Of a stretch of DNA of 43,701 nucleotides, positions 7,322 through 15,476 are shown piece after piece. The stretch lies in assembly GCA_945829235.1 (NCBI GenBank), contig CALZUA010000026.1, positions 1-43,701 of the forward strand, given 5' to 3'. Every line of letters starts with the position of its first letter. Position 1 is the first letter of the stretch. The notes below the pieces were generated by a model. It ran no database searches. It saw nothing but the letters and a program-made list of their open reading frames with translations, and had not been told where the DNA came from. This DNA comes from an uncultured Clostridia bacterium (lineage in GTDB: Bacteria; Bacillota; Clostridia; Oscillospirales; Ruminococcaceae). Position numbers and translations under genes: made by a program.

Positions 7322-8065
7322 ATGTCAAAAATTAGCATTGATATTGAATACATAAAAACTAGTCTTAAGAACATTGGATATGAGATTAGTGATTGTATAG
7401 AAAGAGAAAACAATGGCATAAATTGGCAGTTAAAATTTAGTAACAGCGGAGCAATTGTCACTATATATGACTCCAACAAAACTAAAAATACAGTTGTAAA
7501 TGGCAAGGTTGATAGTGATGAAAAGTCCTCTTTGAAATGCATTGTTGATTCTTTAAAATCAAAAGAACTGGCTATTGACTCTTTGAATGCAGAAATTATT
7601 AATCTGATTAGAAGCAGAAAAGAAGATTACTATTATGATTTCAAGCAAAAACCGCACGATAATAGCGAAGATTTGTTACATGACATCTTATGCCTGTCCA
7701 ACAATTTGGAAAATCGTGATGCTTATTTGGTGCTTGGTGTTTCTGATGATTATACTGTTGTAGGCGTCGATAGCGACTGGAAATCAAATAATATTTTTGA
7801 TTTTATTAAAACGCAACATTTTGCTGGAGACCACGTTCCGGAAATTGAAGTCAAAGACATGTATTACAAATATATAAGAATTGTCGTAATAATATGCAGG
7901 AGTTCAAAAAATGTTCCATTCTATTTAACTGAAAGGTATAAAGGAATTAACGAAAATCAAATATATACTCGTTTAGGCGATACAAACACGCCCAAAAATA
8001 GAAGTGCTAATTACAGCGAAATCGAAAAATTATGGCGATTCCATTTTGATAGAGAAAACGAATAA
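7322..8065 (+). CDS. AlbA_2 (Schlafen-like) domain protein in the hsd operon
   Basis: 247 residues. The second half (about 105-235) fits the AlbA_2/Schlafen fold: an acidic E-x-x-x-x-DFK segment (KEDYYYDFKQKP), a hydrophobic turn AYLVLGVSDD followed by VVGVDSD, and a late segment with IYTRLGDTNTP, matching the usual Y-x-R-x-G-x-x-x-x-x-A motif. The N-terminal 95 residues are not recognised. The start at 7322 is set by GGAAAGGAG 7 bases upstream; a TTG at 7304 overlaps that site. Family members bind nucleic acid and some cleave RNA. It lies between hsdS and hsdR, 16 bases from the latter, so it is probably co-transcribed. Its role in this system is unknown. Confidence 0.7.
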   Translation: MSKISIDIEYIKTSLKNIGYEISDCIERENNGINWQLKFSNSGAIVTIYDSNKTKNTVVNGKVDSDEKSSLKCIVDSLKSKELAIDSLNAEIINLIRSRKEDYYYDFKQKPHDNSEDLLHDILCLSNNLENRDAYLVLGVSDDYTVVGVDSDWKSNNIFDFIKTQHFAGDHVPEIEVKDMYYKYIRIVVIICRSSKNVPFYLTERYKGINENQIYTRLGDTNTPKNRSANYSEIEKLWRFHFDRENE

Positions 8066-8080
8066 AAAGGAGAAGTGATT

Positions 8081-8647
8081 ATGTCAGAATATGTCGAAGC
8101 CAACTATGAAAACGCTATAATAGACCTATTTCAAAGTAATTTGGGATACGACTATGCCTATGGTCCGAACATAGAACGCAATTTCAACTCCCCGCTATAC
8201 GATGAAATCCTTGAAGAAAGTCTGCGCCGCCTTAACCCGAAAGCGCCTTATGACGCTATTCAAGACGCATTGCATAAGCTCCGCAACTTTGAGAACGGCG
8301 AGCTGGTGCAGAAAAATGCCGTGTTTATGGACTACTTGCAGAATGGTGTACCCGTCCGTTATACAGAAAAGGGAGAGGAACGCTCTGCGCTCGTCTATCT
8401 TGTGGATTATGAGAACATCGACAAAAACTCCTTTATTATCGCTAATCAATGGACTGTCGTTGAGAATGCAGAAAAGCGCCCCGATGTTATTATTTTTCTG
8501 AACGGTCTGCCTGTGGGCGTGTTTGAGCTGAAATCCCCCTCCCGTGAAGAAACCGACGCTTCAGAAGCATACTTACAGCTCCGCAACTATATGTACGATA
8601 TTCCCTCGCTGTTTATCTATAACGCTATCCTCGTTATGTCTGACTAA
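8081..8647 (+). pseudogene. hsdR: HsdR, N-terminal (nuclease) fragment, ended by in-frame stop
   Basis: The first 188 residues of a type I restriction subunit R. The PD-(D/E)XK nuclease centre is complete: D135, then E149-L-K151 (VGVFELKSP), followed by a QxxxY-like motif (LQLRNY). Translation stops at TAA 8645-8647 after NAILVMSD. In intact HsdR proteins this position reads SDG followed by a run leading into the G-E/D-R-F-M segment, which here continues in the same frame after the stop. The ATG at 8081 has AAAAGGAG 8 bases upstream; GTG at 8075 is too close to that site. On its own the fragment lacks the motor. A sequencing error cannot be excluded. Confidence 0.85.
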
Positions 8648-8692
8648 CTCACATCAAAGGCAGGCACAATCACTTCGGGCGAAGATAGATTT

Positions 8693-11119
8693 ATGGAGTG
8701 GAAAACAACAGACGGCGACTACGAGAATACGCGGTATGCACAATTCGATACTTTCTTTGAGGGCATTTTCCAAAAAGAGCGTTTCCTTGATATACTGAAA
8801 AACTTTATCTGCTTTTCCGATGATGGAACAAAGGAAATCAAGATACTTGCAGGCTATCATCAGTATTTTGCGGTTAAAAAAGCGATTGAGTCCACCAAAA
8901 AGGCAACCGTAACAGACGGCAAGGGCGGCGTGTTCTGGCATACGCAAGGAAGCGGAAAATCGCTGTCAATGGTGTTCTACGCTCATTTGTTGCAATCGGC
9001 ACTCAATAGCCCTACAATCGTTGTAATGACCGACAGGAACGACCTTGATGACCAACTTTACGGGCAGTTTGCAAAGTGTAAGAATTTCCTGCGGCAAGAC
9101 CCTGTTCACGCTGAAAGCCGTGAGCATTTGAAATCTCTGCTTGCGGGAAGAAAAGCCAACGGAATAATCTTTACCACTATGCAAAAATTTGAGGAAGCGG
9201 ACGAAGCCCTTTCCGAACGCAGAAACATTGTCGTTATGGCTGATGAAGCCCACCGAGGACAGTACGGACTTGCCGAAAGCGTTGAAGCCGAAACAGGTAA
9301 ACTGAAATACGGCACAGCTCGTATAATAAGAAACAATCTCCCGAACGCAACATTCATAGGGTTTACGGGTACTCCTATCTCGTCAAAGGACAGAAGCACA
9401 AGAGAGGTATTCGGCGATTACATAGATATTTATGATATGACACAGGCTGTTGAGGACGGAGCAACTCGCCCTGTTTACTACGAAAGCCGTGTTGTCAAAC
9501 TCAAACTTGATGAAGCTACTATCAAGCTGATTGACAAGGAATACGATATAATGGCGGCAAATGCCGAAGCAAGCGTAATTGAGCAAAGCAAGCACGAATT
9601 GAGCCGTATGGAAGCAATTCTCGGCAATGACGCTACAATAAACACTCTTGTTACCGATATTCTCGACCACTACGAAAACAACAGAGAAAACCTGCTGACA
9701 GGAAAAGCGATGATAGTTGCGTATTCAAGAGAAATCGCAATGAAAATCTATCGCAGAATACTTGAAATCCACCCTGATTGGACGGAAAAGGTTGCTGTTG
9801 TAATGACATCAAGCAACAAAGACCCCGAAGAATGGCGTGATGTTATCGGCAACAAGGCTCACAAGAACGAGCTTGCGAAAACATTCAAGGATAACAATAG
9901 CCCGCTGAAAATTGCAATCGTAGTTGATATGTGGCTTACGGGCTTTGACGTTCCCTCGCTGGCTACTATGTATGTCTATAAGCCTATGAGCGGATATAAT
10001 CTTATGCAGGCTATCGCAAGAGTAAACCGTGTGTTCCGTGACAAGGAAGGCGGTCTTGTTGTTGACTATGTGGGCATAGCTTCGGCTTTGAAACAGGCTA
10101 TGAACGATTATACCGTTCGTGACAGGAAAAACTACGGTGATACCGATGTCGGAAAGGTGGCTTATCCGAAATTCCTTGAAAAGCTTTCACGCTGCCAAGA
10201 CCTGTTCCACGGATACGATTATCATAATTTCAATACAGGAAGCGACCTTGACCGTGCAAAGACTATCAGCGGTGCAGTAAACTTTATTATTGCTCCCGCA
10301 AGAGAAGCGGATAAAGAGGAGTTCCTGAAAGAAGCTCTTATGCTTCATCAGTCGCTTTCTCTCTGCTCCTCGTTGGTTGACGAGCAACTCCGTATAGAAG
10401 CAGCTTTCTTTGAAGCTGTCCGTGTGCTTGTTATGCGACTTTCAAATCAAGGCGGCGACAAAAAGATTTCCCTGCCCGAAATGAACGCTCGCATAAACGA
10501 ATTGCTCAAACACAGTATCAAGAGCGACGGTGTTATCAATCTCTTTTCAGATGTGAAAGAAGAATTCTCTCTGTTCGACCCTAAATTCCTTGAAGATGTC
10601 GCAAAGATGAAAGAGAAAAACCTCGCCGTAGAGTTGCTGAAGAAACTGATTGCCGAACAGATACATATTTACCGCCGCACAAATGTGGTAAAATCGGAGA
10701 AATTCTCCGAGATTATACAGCGAACGATGAATGCTTATCTCAACGGAATGCTCACAAACGAGCAGGTTATCGAAGAACTTATGAAAATGGCGAAGGATAT
10801 TTCCAACGCCGCCAAAGAGGGAGAAGAACTCGGTCTTACCGCCGATGAGCTGGCTTTCTATGACGCACTTACCAAACCGCAGGCAGTAAAGGACTTTTAC
10901 GAAAACTCCGAACTTATAGCGATTTCAAAGGAACTTACCGAAACGCTGCGGAAGAATAAGACGATTGATTGGCAGAAAAAGGACTCGGCAAGAGCAAGAA
11001 TGCGTATGCTCATTAAGAAGCTGCTGAAAAGCCACAGATACCCGCCAGAGGGTATGGAGGACGCAGTTCAGACGGTTATGACACAGTGCGAATTGTGGAC
11101 GGATAATGTGTTCGACTGA
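8693..11119 (+). pseudogene. hsdR: HsdR, C-terminal (translocase) fragment
   Basis: Same frame as the nuclease fragment, with no stop between 8648 and the end. It carries the superfamily 2 helicase motor: Walker A GSGKS (residues 290-294 of the uninterrupted protein), DEAH (388-391), FTGTP, and motif [10 protein letters not shown], then the helical C-terminal domain that binds HsdM. Read through, the product would be 1,012 residues, normal for HsdR. The first ATG is at 8693 with no good ribosome site, so independent translation looks poor. The motor has no sign of other decay, so the lesion is recent, regulated, or an artefact. Confidence 0.85.
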
Positions 11120-11135
11120 TGTTCCTCTGATAATA

Positions 11136-11153
11136 GGTGCTACATATAGCACC
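11136..11153. repeat. 18-bp palindrome, copy 1
   Basis: GGTGCTA-CATA-TAGCACC, a perfect 7-bp stem, 17 bases after hsdR. It is identical to 11537-11554 and 15234-15251. Confidence 0.8.
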
Positions 11154-11183
11154 GCCGACTTTTCTTTTTCAAATCTGAAACAA

Positions 11184-11223
11184 AAAATCGCTGTCCACTC
11201 TCGTCAGAGCAGGCGGCGATTTT
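11184..11223 (-). terminator. Terminator of the small minus-strand gene
   Basis: AAAATCGC and GCGATTTT pair around a 24-base loop. Read on the minus strand, the stem starts directly after the stop codon and ends in a T-run (TTTTTTG). It may also end hsdR transcription. Confidence 0.65.
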
Positions 11224-11465
11224 CTATTCCTGTTTAGTTTCTTCTGCACCATAGTGTGCGGCGATAGCGTCCATTATCTGATTGAGCCGAACCTCTCCGA
11301 TACCGCTGACCGAGCCTATAACCTCACGAAGCTCGTCAAGGTCGATTTGGCTGTCGTTCGCTCCCTCTTGGTAGATACCCGTGAGGAAATCATTCATCTG
11401 CTCTCTGTTCATAGCCTTGATTTTCTTGTAAGTATCACGCTGATTTGGCTCTTTTCATCTAACAT
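11224..11465 (-). pseudogene. Small island protein with a probable 1-base frameshift
   Basis: An ATG at 11465 has AAGGAG 9 bases upstream, yet its frame ends after 18 codons. From the codon around 11450 the adjacent frame runs on through KKIKAMNREQM to a stop at 11224. Adding one A to the run of four A's near 11453 would join both into one protein of about 80 residues. The downstream part is acidic and has a helix-hairpin-helix-like SGIGEVRL turn. I do not recognise the family. A truncated copy of its last codons and terminator is found at 15251-15355. An in-frame ATG at 11412 gives 62 residues but has no ribosome site. Confidence 0.5.
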
Positions 11466-11499
11466 AGTGCAAAAACTCCTTGTATAAAGTTCTATAATA

Positions 11500-11528
11500 A
11501 TGATAACATACTGTGCTTAAAAAGTCAA
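11500..11528 (-). promoter_or_regulatory. Promoter of the small minus-strand gene
   Basis: On the minus strand: TTGACT (11523-11528), a 17-bp spacer, TATCAT (11500-11505). The 18-bp palindrome copy 2 lies 8 bases upstream of the -35 box. Confidence 0.6.
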
Positions 11529-11536
11529 TATAAAAA

Positions 11537-11554
11537 GGTGCTACATATAGCACC
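11537..11554. repeat. 18-bp palindrome, copy 2
   Basis: Identical to copy 1. Copies 1 and 2 bracket the 400-bp unit holding the small gene, its promoter and its terminator. Confidence 0.8.
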
Positions 11555-11561
11555 GAAAAGA

Positions 11562-11586
11562 AAACTCCCCGATTTTCGGGGAGTTT
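11562..11586 (-). terminator. Terminator of the lipoprotein gene
   Basis: An 11-bp stem (AAACTCCCCGA with TCGGGGAGTTT) and a TTT loop, followed on the minus strand by TTCTTTT. It lies 8 bases after the stop codon. Confidence 0.8.
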
Positions 11587-11593
11587 GGTTATG

Positions 11594-12307
11594 TTAGCCG
11601 TTTGCTGCTTCGTAGAGTTCTTCTATGTGAGCGTAATCGTAGGTTTTGCCCTTGTAGGTAACCGAAATATTTTTGCAGTCGTAAAAAGAAGAAATACCGA
11701 TTTTAGTCACGCTGTCAGGGATAGTAATAGATGTAAGGCTTTTGCACCTCGCAAAGGCACCTTCAACAATTTCGGTCACGCTAGTCGGAATAGTTATTGA
11801 TGTAAGGTTTCTGCAACGAAGAAATACAGAATTAGTGATTATAGTCACACCATCCGGAATAATTATTGATGTTAGCCCTGAACATTCCTCAAAAGCACCC
11901 GCATTGATTGCAGTCACACTGTCCGGGATATTTATTGATATAAGTTCTGTACAACCATAAAAAGCACTACGACCGATTTCAGTCAAGCCGTCCGGGAGTA
12001 TTACTTCCTTAAGATTTGTGCAATCACTGAATGCCCCTTCGCCAATTTCAGTCACGCCATCGGGAACAACAACTTCTGTTGCTTCTTTGTCGCATTTAAC
12101 AACGACATTATTTTCAATAGTCAGACATTTGGGGTAGTTTTCTTCCGCTGTACTGTTTGTGCCGCTCTCCTGTGAGGTGCTTGAATTGTTGTTTCCCGAA
12201 AGCTGCGGCTCTGAACTGTTATTCAACGGCTCTTTGTTGTCAGAACAACCGACAAGCGAAACCGCCGCAACGACCGCCGCTAAAACTAACGCTATTTTTC
12301 TTCTCAT
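11594..12307 (-). CDS. BspA-type leucine-rich repeat lipoprotein
   Basis: 237 residues from the ATG at 12307, which has AAGGAGG about 10 bases upstream. An upstream in-frame ATG at 12349 lacks a ribosome site. Residues 1-21 form a lipoprotein signal (basic start, hydrophobic core, lipobox LVGC). A Ser/Asn/Glu-rich linker follows, then five to six LRR_5 repeats of about 23 residues with the pattern IP-x-x-V/L-T-x-I-x-x-x-A/S-F-x-x-C-x-x-L. Members of this family are surface-anchored and often mediate adhesion or protein binding. It is the last of three minus-strand genes with short gaps, so it could be co-transcribed with the nuclease and the PHP fusion. Its terminator is clear. Confidence 0.88.
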   Translation of the reverse strand: MRRKIALVLAAVVAAVSLVGCSDNKEPLNNSSEPQLSGNNNSSTSQESGTNSTAEENYPKCLTIENNVVVKCDKEATEVVVPDGVTEIGEGAFSDCTNLKEVILPDGLTEIGRSAFYGCTELISINIPDSVTAINAGAFEECSGLTSIIIPDGVTIITNSVFLRCRNLTSITIPTSVTEIVEGAFARCKSLTSITIPDSVTKIGISSFYDCKNISVTYKGKTYDYAHIEELYEAANG

Positions 12308-12345
12308 ATTGATAATCCTCCTTATAAAAATAATGTGTTTTATGG

Positions 12346-13437
12346 TCACTCTATATCCTGCTTGTCAACCACGCCTGCCAGCAGTTCCTCAAGGCCCTCC
12401 TTAACCTTTAAGTCATCTTTCAGCTCTCTTGGCGCATTCAGCTGAATTTTTTGGGATTTGTCATCGGTTATGTATTTCCATTGATGCTTGTCATTGTATG
12501 ATGTCCAACCGGCGCATTTTCCTTGTTTTATCGGAGCAACTATATAAAGATTTGTTTCAACGCATATCCACGCGACAACATTGCCTTTTTTCTTTACCGA
12601 AAGCACAATATGCGACACGCCGTCGACTTTTTTATCGCAGTCGCAAAGCTTATAAGTATCACCGCAATCGAGGATTTTACGAATGTAATTTCTTCGGATT
12701 TCATTCCATATTTCATCGTGGTGCTTTAGCAAAAGGATAGCTCCCTTTATTTCATCGCTGTTTTCGGGCTTTTGCTTCAGCATATCTTTAATCATATTCA
12801 GTTCGTTACTATCTTTTGCCATCTTATCAATAACCTCCATAAAATTTCTTATCACAGATTTGATGGTTTCCGTTGCGACTTTGATGTTACAAACCTCTGT
12901 CAGCCAGTTTTTTATATCTTCCGTAAATGAAATGCAGACTATCTGCTCGTCCTTCAAACCGTCCTCACCCTCGCCCTTACTTTTGTCCGAAGGCGAATGC
13001 TTGTTGGGAGTGAGATAATATATTTGGGCATCTTTGCTGTCGCCGAAATAGAATTTGTAATAGTCCTTCAATTGCTCGTTCTGGTCGCCCGCCCAGATTT
13101 TCACCTCAATGGGATAAATCTTGTCCTTCAGGTAAATCACAATGTCAACCCGTCGTCCGTTATCGGTACTATCCTCAAGAGTGATTATCGCTTCTTCGAG
13201 ATTACCCCCGAAATCCTCATCGTGCAGAACATTGCGGATAAAAAGCCGCAGCGGTTCAGTGCCAAGACCGTGCTTGCCTTTGGGTTCAAGCAGATTTCCG
13301 ATAAACTTGCACATAATCACTTCCTTGTACTCCACGCCCAAAACCTCAAAAATGTTGTACTCATCAGAAATGGAACACGAATTTCTGCCGCATTTTGAGA
13401 TTTCCTTTAACAGAGTTTCCAATTTTCCATTGCTCAT
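12346..13437 (-). CDS. PD-(D/E)XK nuclease family protein (PDDEXK_4-like)
   Basis: 363 residues. The nuclease core is visible: D98 in RRVDIVIYL, then E111-V-K113 in YPIEVKIWAGDQ and a conserved Q nearby, in the typical alpha-beta-beta context. The N-terminal part (NIFEVLGVEYKEVIMCKFIGNLL, given as residues about 29-50) with an E-x-x-H/C-like start is characteristic of the PDDEXK_4 family, often found singly in defence islands. The C-terminal 120 residues may bind the substrate. The start has AGGAGGT 8 bases upstream. It lies 57 bases after the PHP fusion gene and 38 before the lipoprotein gene on the same strand. Its target is unknown. Confidence 0.8.
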   Translation of the reverse strand: MSNGKLETLLKEISKCGRNSCSISDEYNIFEVLGVEYKEVIMCKFIGNLLEPKGKHGLGTEPLRLFIRNVLHDEDFGGNLEEAIITLEDSTDNGRRVDIVIYLKDKIYPIEVKIWAGDQNEQLKDYYKFYFGDSKDAQIYYLTPNKHSPSDKSKGEGEDGLKDEQIVCISFTEDIKNWLTEVCNIKVATETIKSVIRNFMEVIDKMAKDSNELNMIKDMLKQKPENSDEIKGAILLLKHHDEIWNEIRRNYIRKILDCGDTYKLCDCDKKVDGVSHIVLSVKKKGNVVAWICVETNLYIVAPIKQGKCAGWTSYNDKHQWKYITDDKSQKIQLNAPRELKDDLKVKEGLEELLAGVVDKQDIE

Positions 13438-13494
13438 TTAATGACCTCCTATATTAGTTTCAAGTTTCATAATTAAATTATACTGCTAATAATC

Positions 13495-14802
13495 CTATGT
13501 GTCAATAACACCTCCCTTGATTTCCTTTGCAAAACACAATATCCGTTCATTATCCCAATTGAGGGCATATTTTTCAGCGTAATCACGGACAAGCCTCTCG
13601 GCTTCTTCCCGTCCGGCAAGCTGTCGTTGCTCGCTGTAACCGGGCAGCGGCGACATTTCATCAATCATATCTGCAATGCGATTGGTGTTTGTTACAACGA
13701 CCTCATACGCTTTTTCCTCACCGAGATATTTGAACAAGTCAAGCATACATTCGGTTTCACAAAGCGAAAGTCCGACAACATCTTCTCCGTCAACATACCG
13801 TGGCTCATCACCGAGAAGAATGTGGAAAATTATCTCTTCGTCCCGGCAATAATAGACGTTACCCGCCGCGCAAACAGGAATATCAAGCTGCGTTCCCAAG
13901 CGTATTATCTTCAGTACATTTTCCCTCGGCATAGTGTGACAAATCTCCAGATAGTCATAAAACCTCGCGATTTCGATAAGCTCTTTCTCCGATTTTCCGG
14001 CGGCAATTGCTCGGAAAAGCTCGCCTGTTTCGCTCCCGCTCCCGACTATCAGACCGTTTCGCAGCTCTGAAATCTTCTTCTTCGTGAGATATGCCGCGCC
14101 GCTGATTTTATACAGATTTTCCAGCCCGATTTGGTTTTTCGCGATTATAACAAGCGTAGTCTGCATATCGGGAAAATTGCACTCCATACCATAAATGAGT
14201 TTTATCCCGCAAGCTGTGAGGTAAGCCTCGGTAAAAGCCTGTACAGTGGAGTAGTCGGTGATGGCAATAGCTGTTTGTCCGAATTCCGCCGTCTGTACAA
14301 TCAGTTCCTCCACCGAACAAACACCCGCCGCCGACATATTTGTATGAAGGTGGAGCTCCACACGTTCTTGTCTGTGGTTCAGCGCATTCAGAATTTTGTG
14401 GTATATCAACAGATTGGGATAGCAGCCGTAATCCGAAAAAACAGAAATCCCGTTGTGATAATAATGCTCCAGAATTGCCGCCGCACAGCCTGCGCTGCGA
14501 CCTTGACCATACTCGCACTGACAGATGATATCAAGTCCGCTGTTGTAGCTATCGATAATAAACTCCGCTGTTCTGTTTGCTTCGGGGAAGAACGTGTCGA
14601 AGCTGCCGCCGCTGTCATACAGTTCTTCTCTGTCAATGTCATCAATCCCGATATACAAAACCCTGTCGCAAACGCCGCTGTAATCCACACGGTTCTCATT
14701 GTCACCGACATCATAAAAACTTATTACCGCACAGTTCTTAAAGGATATTTCGGCAGAAATAAGGTTCTCGATGGTTTTGCGGGAATAAAATGCTACGCAC
14801 AT
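13495..14802 (-). CDS. Phosphatase-like domain fused to a PolC-type PHP domain
   Basis: 435 residues with GGAGG 8 bases before the ATG. Residues 1-140 resemble a cysteine-based protein phosphatase: CX5R loop C96-EYGQG-R102-S preceded by a beta strand (IICQ). Residues 147-430 match the PHP domain of the Gram-positive replicative polymerase PolC: VELHLHTNMS (H151, H153), AIAITD, IYGMEC (E207), FYDYLEI, GEEKAYEVVVTNT. The exonuclease normally inserted in the PolC PHP and the whole polymerase are absent. Two expected metal-binding histidines appear as tyrosine (Y184 in ITDY; Y317 in GNVYY), so PHP activity may be reduced or lost. Next downstream is the PD-(D/E)XK nuclease. Known function: none that I recognise. 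Confidence 0.75.
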   Translation of the reverse strand: MCVAFYSRKTIENLISAEISFKNCAVISFYDVGDNENRVDYSGVCDRVLYIGIDDIDREELYDSGGSFDTFFPEANRTAEFIIDSYNSGLDIICQCEYGQGRSAGCAAAILEHYYHNGISVFSDYGCYPNLLIYHKILNALNHRQERVELHLHTNMSAAGVCSVEELIVQTAEFGQTAIAITDYSTVQAFTEAYLTACGIKLIYGMECNFPDMQTTLVIIAKNQIGLENLYKISGAAYLTKKKISELRNGLIVGSGSETGELFRAIAAGKSEKELIEIARFYDYLEICHTMPRENVLKIIRLGTQLDIPVCAAGNVYYCRDEEIIFHILLGDEPRYVDGEDVVGLSLCETECMLDLFKYLGEEKAYEVVVTNTNRIADMIDEMSPLPGYSEQRQLAGREEAERLVRDYAEKYALNWDNERILCFAKEIKGGVIDT

Positions 14803-14970
14803 AATTTTTCCTCCATTTCATTTAGTTTTTATTTGCCCTTGCTTATACTTATAACCGTATTTTGAAAGCAAAGTTAGTCCAAAAATCCCAAAAAAGCTGT
14901 ACAAAATTTTAGGTAAAATTTTGGTTAATATGACAAACAGCGTATTTTGCAATCAATCAAAATCATCGGA

Positions 14971-15210
14971 TTACAATAACCGCCCATTCAATCGAATAGG
15001 CGGTTTTCTTGAAATCAAGGCACACACACCAATGCCCTTGTGGTCAGATAATGTTTTATCATAGTTCCATTCTTCATTCTGTATAGTCGCGCCCTGAATG
15101 TACACTCGAAATCGTCTTATGGTAGATAGGAGCGGTATACTCTTATGTGCTATCTCCGCAGAAACAAAGGCGGCACTTATTTCACCGTAAACTCCGGAAA
15201 GAAAAAAGCA
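14971..15210 (-). pseudogene. Unidentified minus-strand coding remnant
   Basis: A frame of about 78 codons with no start codon has protein-like composition (for example RFRVYIQGATIQNEEWNYD and DHKGIGVCALIS). No family is recognised. The frame begins after a stop next to the repeated unit at 15234, which suggests a truncated gene. It could equally be chance. Confidence 0.25.
14978..15010 (+). terminator. Possible terminator
   Basis: AACCGCC (14978-14984) pairs with GGCGGTT (14999-15005), followed by TTCTT. No plus-strand gene is seen upstream. Confidence 0.4.
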
Positions 15211-15233
15211 TTATACAGATTGATATATATAAA

Positions 15234-15251
15234 GGTGCTACATATAGCACC
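15234..15251. repeat. 18-bp palindrome, copy 3
   Basis: Identical to copies 1 and 2. It opens a second copy of the unit that follows copy 1. Confidence 0.8.
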
Positions 15252-15355
15252 GCCGATTTTTCTTTTCAAATCTGAAACAAAAAATCGCTGTCCACTCATC
15301 AAAGCGGGCGGCGATTTTCTATTTCTGTTCAGCTTCTTCATCTGTACCGTAGGGT
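15234..15355. repeat. Second copy of palindrome-terminator-gene tail unit
   Basis: About 120 bp nearly identical to 11136-11257: the palindrome, the terminator stem around the ATCGC motif, then on the minus strand the last codons of the small island protein (here YGTDEEAEQK-stop). The rest of the gene is missing. Confidence 0.75.
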
Positions 15356-15441
15356 ACTGCTTGATGAAGCAAATTTTAAGTTAATCCAGACAACCGGAAG
15401 AAAAATGGCTAAAAAAAGGGGGGATATGAAAGAAAAAGACT

Positions 15442-15470
15442 TTGAAATTAACAGATTTCAATGGTATAAT
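15442..15470 (+). promoter_or_regulatory. Promoter of the candidate RNA
   Basis: TTGAAA (15442-15447), a 17-bp spacer, TATAAT (15465-15470). No open frame with a ribosome site follows for 600 bases. Confidence 0.75.
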
Positions 15471-15476
15471 ATAATT

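Larger units (their letters stand above)
14803..15441. other. Gene-poor stretch with remnants
   Basis: No intact gene is seen. It holds an A/T-rich inverted repeat (CAAAATTTT with AAAATTTTG, 14902-14923), a decayed minus-strand frame (14971-15210), a hairpin with a short T-run (14978-15010) and the second copy of the palindrome-terminator unit (15234-15355). Confidence 0.5.

Noticed and set aside
15145-15384. Plus-strand frame of 79 codons
   Set aside because: It crosses the duplicated palindrome-terminator unit and has no ribosome site or recognisable composition.
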